A DNA stretch of 5,925 bases from Pseudomonadota bacterium (lineage in GTDB: Bacteria > Desulfobacterota > Desulfarculia > Desulfarculales > JAHJDS01), in NCBI GenBank assembly GCA_018812395.1, contig JAHJDS010000479.1, forward strand, positions 1 through 5,925, written 5' to 3'. The notes under the pieces were generated by a model. That model was given only the letters and a program-made list of their open reading frames with translations, did no database searches and had not been told where the DNA came from. Shown one piece after another: positions 5,323 to 5,925 of the stretch; within the stretch, counting starts at the first letter, position 1; each line of letters starts with the position of its first letter. The position numbers were made by a program, and so were the translations under genes.

Positions 5323-5925
5323 CGCCGCCCCCGAACAGGACGTCGTAATACATGTCCGCCACCGGGCCGACGTCAAAGTCCTTGATCCGCGCCAGGTTGG
5401 CCGCGGACAAACGGGCGGCCAGGGCGTCGTCGCCCAGCACGGCGATCAGGGCTCGGGCCAGAGCAGCGGGGCGACGCTTGTCAACCACCAGGGGAAGCTG
5501 CTCGGGCGGCACGATGTCTCTGATCCCGCCGGCGTCGGTCGCCACCACCGGCCGGCCGAAGGCCATGGCTTCCAACAGCACCCGGGGAAAGCCCTCGGTG
5601 TAGGACGGCAGCAGGAAGACGTCGGCCAGGGCGTAAAGGGCCGATACCTCCTCGGCCGGCACCGCCCCCAGGAGCCTGACCCGGGTCTCCAGCCCGGCCC
5701 GGGCCACCCGTCGTTTGATCTTGTCGAAATCCACGCCGTCGCCGGCGACCACAAAGAAGGCCTCCGGCCGGGCCCGCAGGGTATCGACCATGACGCTCGG
5801 CAGGTAGAGGTCCATCCGCCTGACCGGCGAGAACCGGGCCACGCTCAGGACCACCTTGGCCCCGGGCGGCACCCCCAGCCGCTCCCGCCAGGCCGCGACC
5901 AGCGACCGATCGGCCGCCCGGGCGA
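5312..5925 (-). CDS. GT4-type glycosyltransferase, C-terminal 203 residues (5' end off the right edge)
   Basis: The frame is open from the right edge (first full codon at 5923) to a TAA at 5314-5312, giving the C-terminal nucleotide-sugar domain of a GT4-type GT-B glycosyltransferase. Counting from the first visible residue: VVLSVARFSPVRRMDLYL (24-41) is the first strand and loop of the domain, with an arginine where the family usually has the lysine of an EKG-like turn. FFVVAGDGVDFDKI (56-69), VRLLGAVPAEEVSALYALAD (82-101) and the EX7E motif E110-GFPRVLL-E118 follow, then EAMAFGRPVVATDAGGIRDIV. The acceptor domain is outside the window. A GTG at 5872 would give a shorter frame but cuts into the domain and is not a real start. 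It is the most upstream gene seen of the unit that continues through the GNAT, deacetylase and WbqC-like genes. The promoter must lie beyond the right edge. Confidence 0.9.
   Translation of the reverse strand, partial: ARAADRSLVAAWRERLGVPPGAKVVLSVARFSPVRRMDLYLPSVMVDTLRARPEAFFVVAGDGVDFDKIKRRVARAGLETRVRLLGAVPAEEVSALYALADVFLLPSYTEGFPRVLLEAMAFGRPVVATDAGGIRDIVPPEQLPLVVDKRRPAALARALIAVLGDDALAARLSAANLARIKDFDVGPVADMYYDVLFGGGVAS

Overview
This is a gene-dense window from a GC-rich bacterium with no RNA genes, mobile elements or CRISPR arrays that I can see. Every recognisable product fits a cell-surface polysaccharide or glycoconjugate (O-antigen, capsule or exopolysaccharide type) biosynthesis locus. 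Third codon positions are strongly G/C, and GTG (probably also TTG) starts sit in four-base stop/start overlaps. The genus cannot be named from the sequence; the style would suit a GC-rich Gram-negative such as a deltaproteobacterial (Desulfobacterota) or planctomycete-like lineage, but this is only an impression.

Layout, right to left on the minus strand. A family-4-type glycosyltransferase enters from the right edge (5312-5925, C-terminal half only). It is followed by a GNAT N-acetyltransferase (4792-5322), a PIG-L/LmbE-type zinc N-deacetylase (4154-4795) and a WbqC-like protein (3465-4157). These four are packed with 3- to 11-base overlaps and look like one translationally coupled unit. 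A lone plus-strand SAM-dependent methyltransferase (2701-3489) interrupts the minus-strand series. It overlaps the WbqC-like gene tail to tail by 25 bases and meets the next gene head to head at a shared CATG. Beyond it a second minus-strand unit runs leftward: another, different methyltransferase (1953-2702), a complete GT4 glycosyltransferase (784-1956) and a second GT4 glycosyltransferase that leaves the window at base 1 (1-787). These are joined by GTGA overlaps.

How they may work together (inference): the glycosyltransferases assemble a glycan on a membrane carrier at the inner face of the cytoplasmic membrane. The deacetylase and GNAT form a plausible 'remove one N-acyl group, add another' pair acting on an amino sugar, with the WbqC-like protein as a partner of uncertain chemistry. 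The two methyltransferases may decorate or cap sugars. The most noteworthy points are the deacetylase/GNAT/WbqC cassette beside a GT4 enzyme, the inverted methyltransferase with overlaps at both ends, and the distinctly more A/T-rich composition of the 1953-2702 gene and the junction near 2600-2760. No stretch longer than 300 bases lacks a gene.
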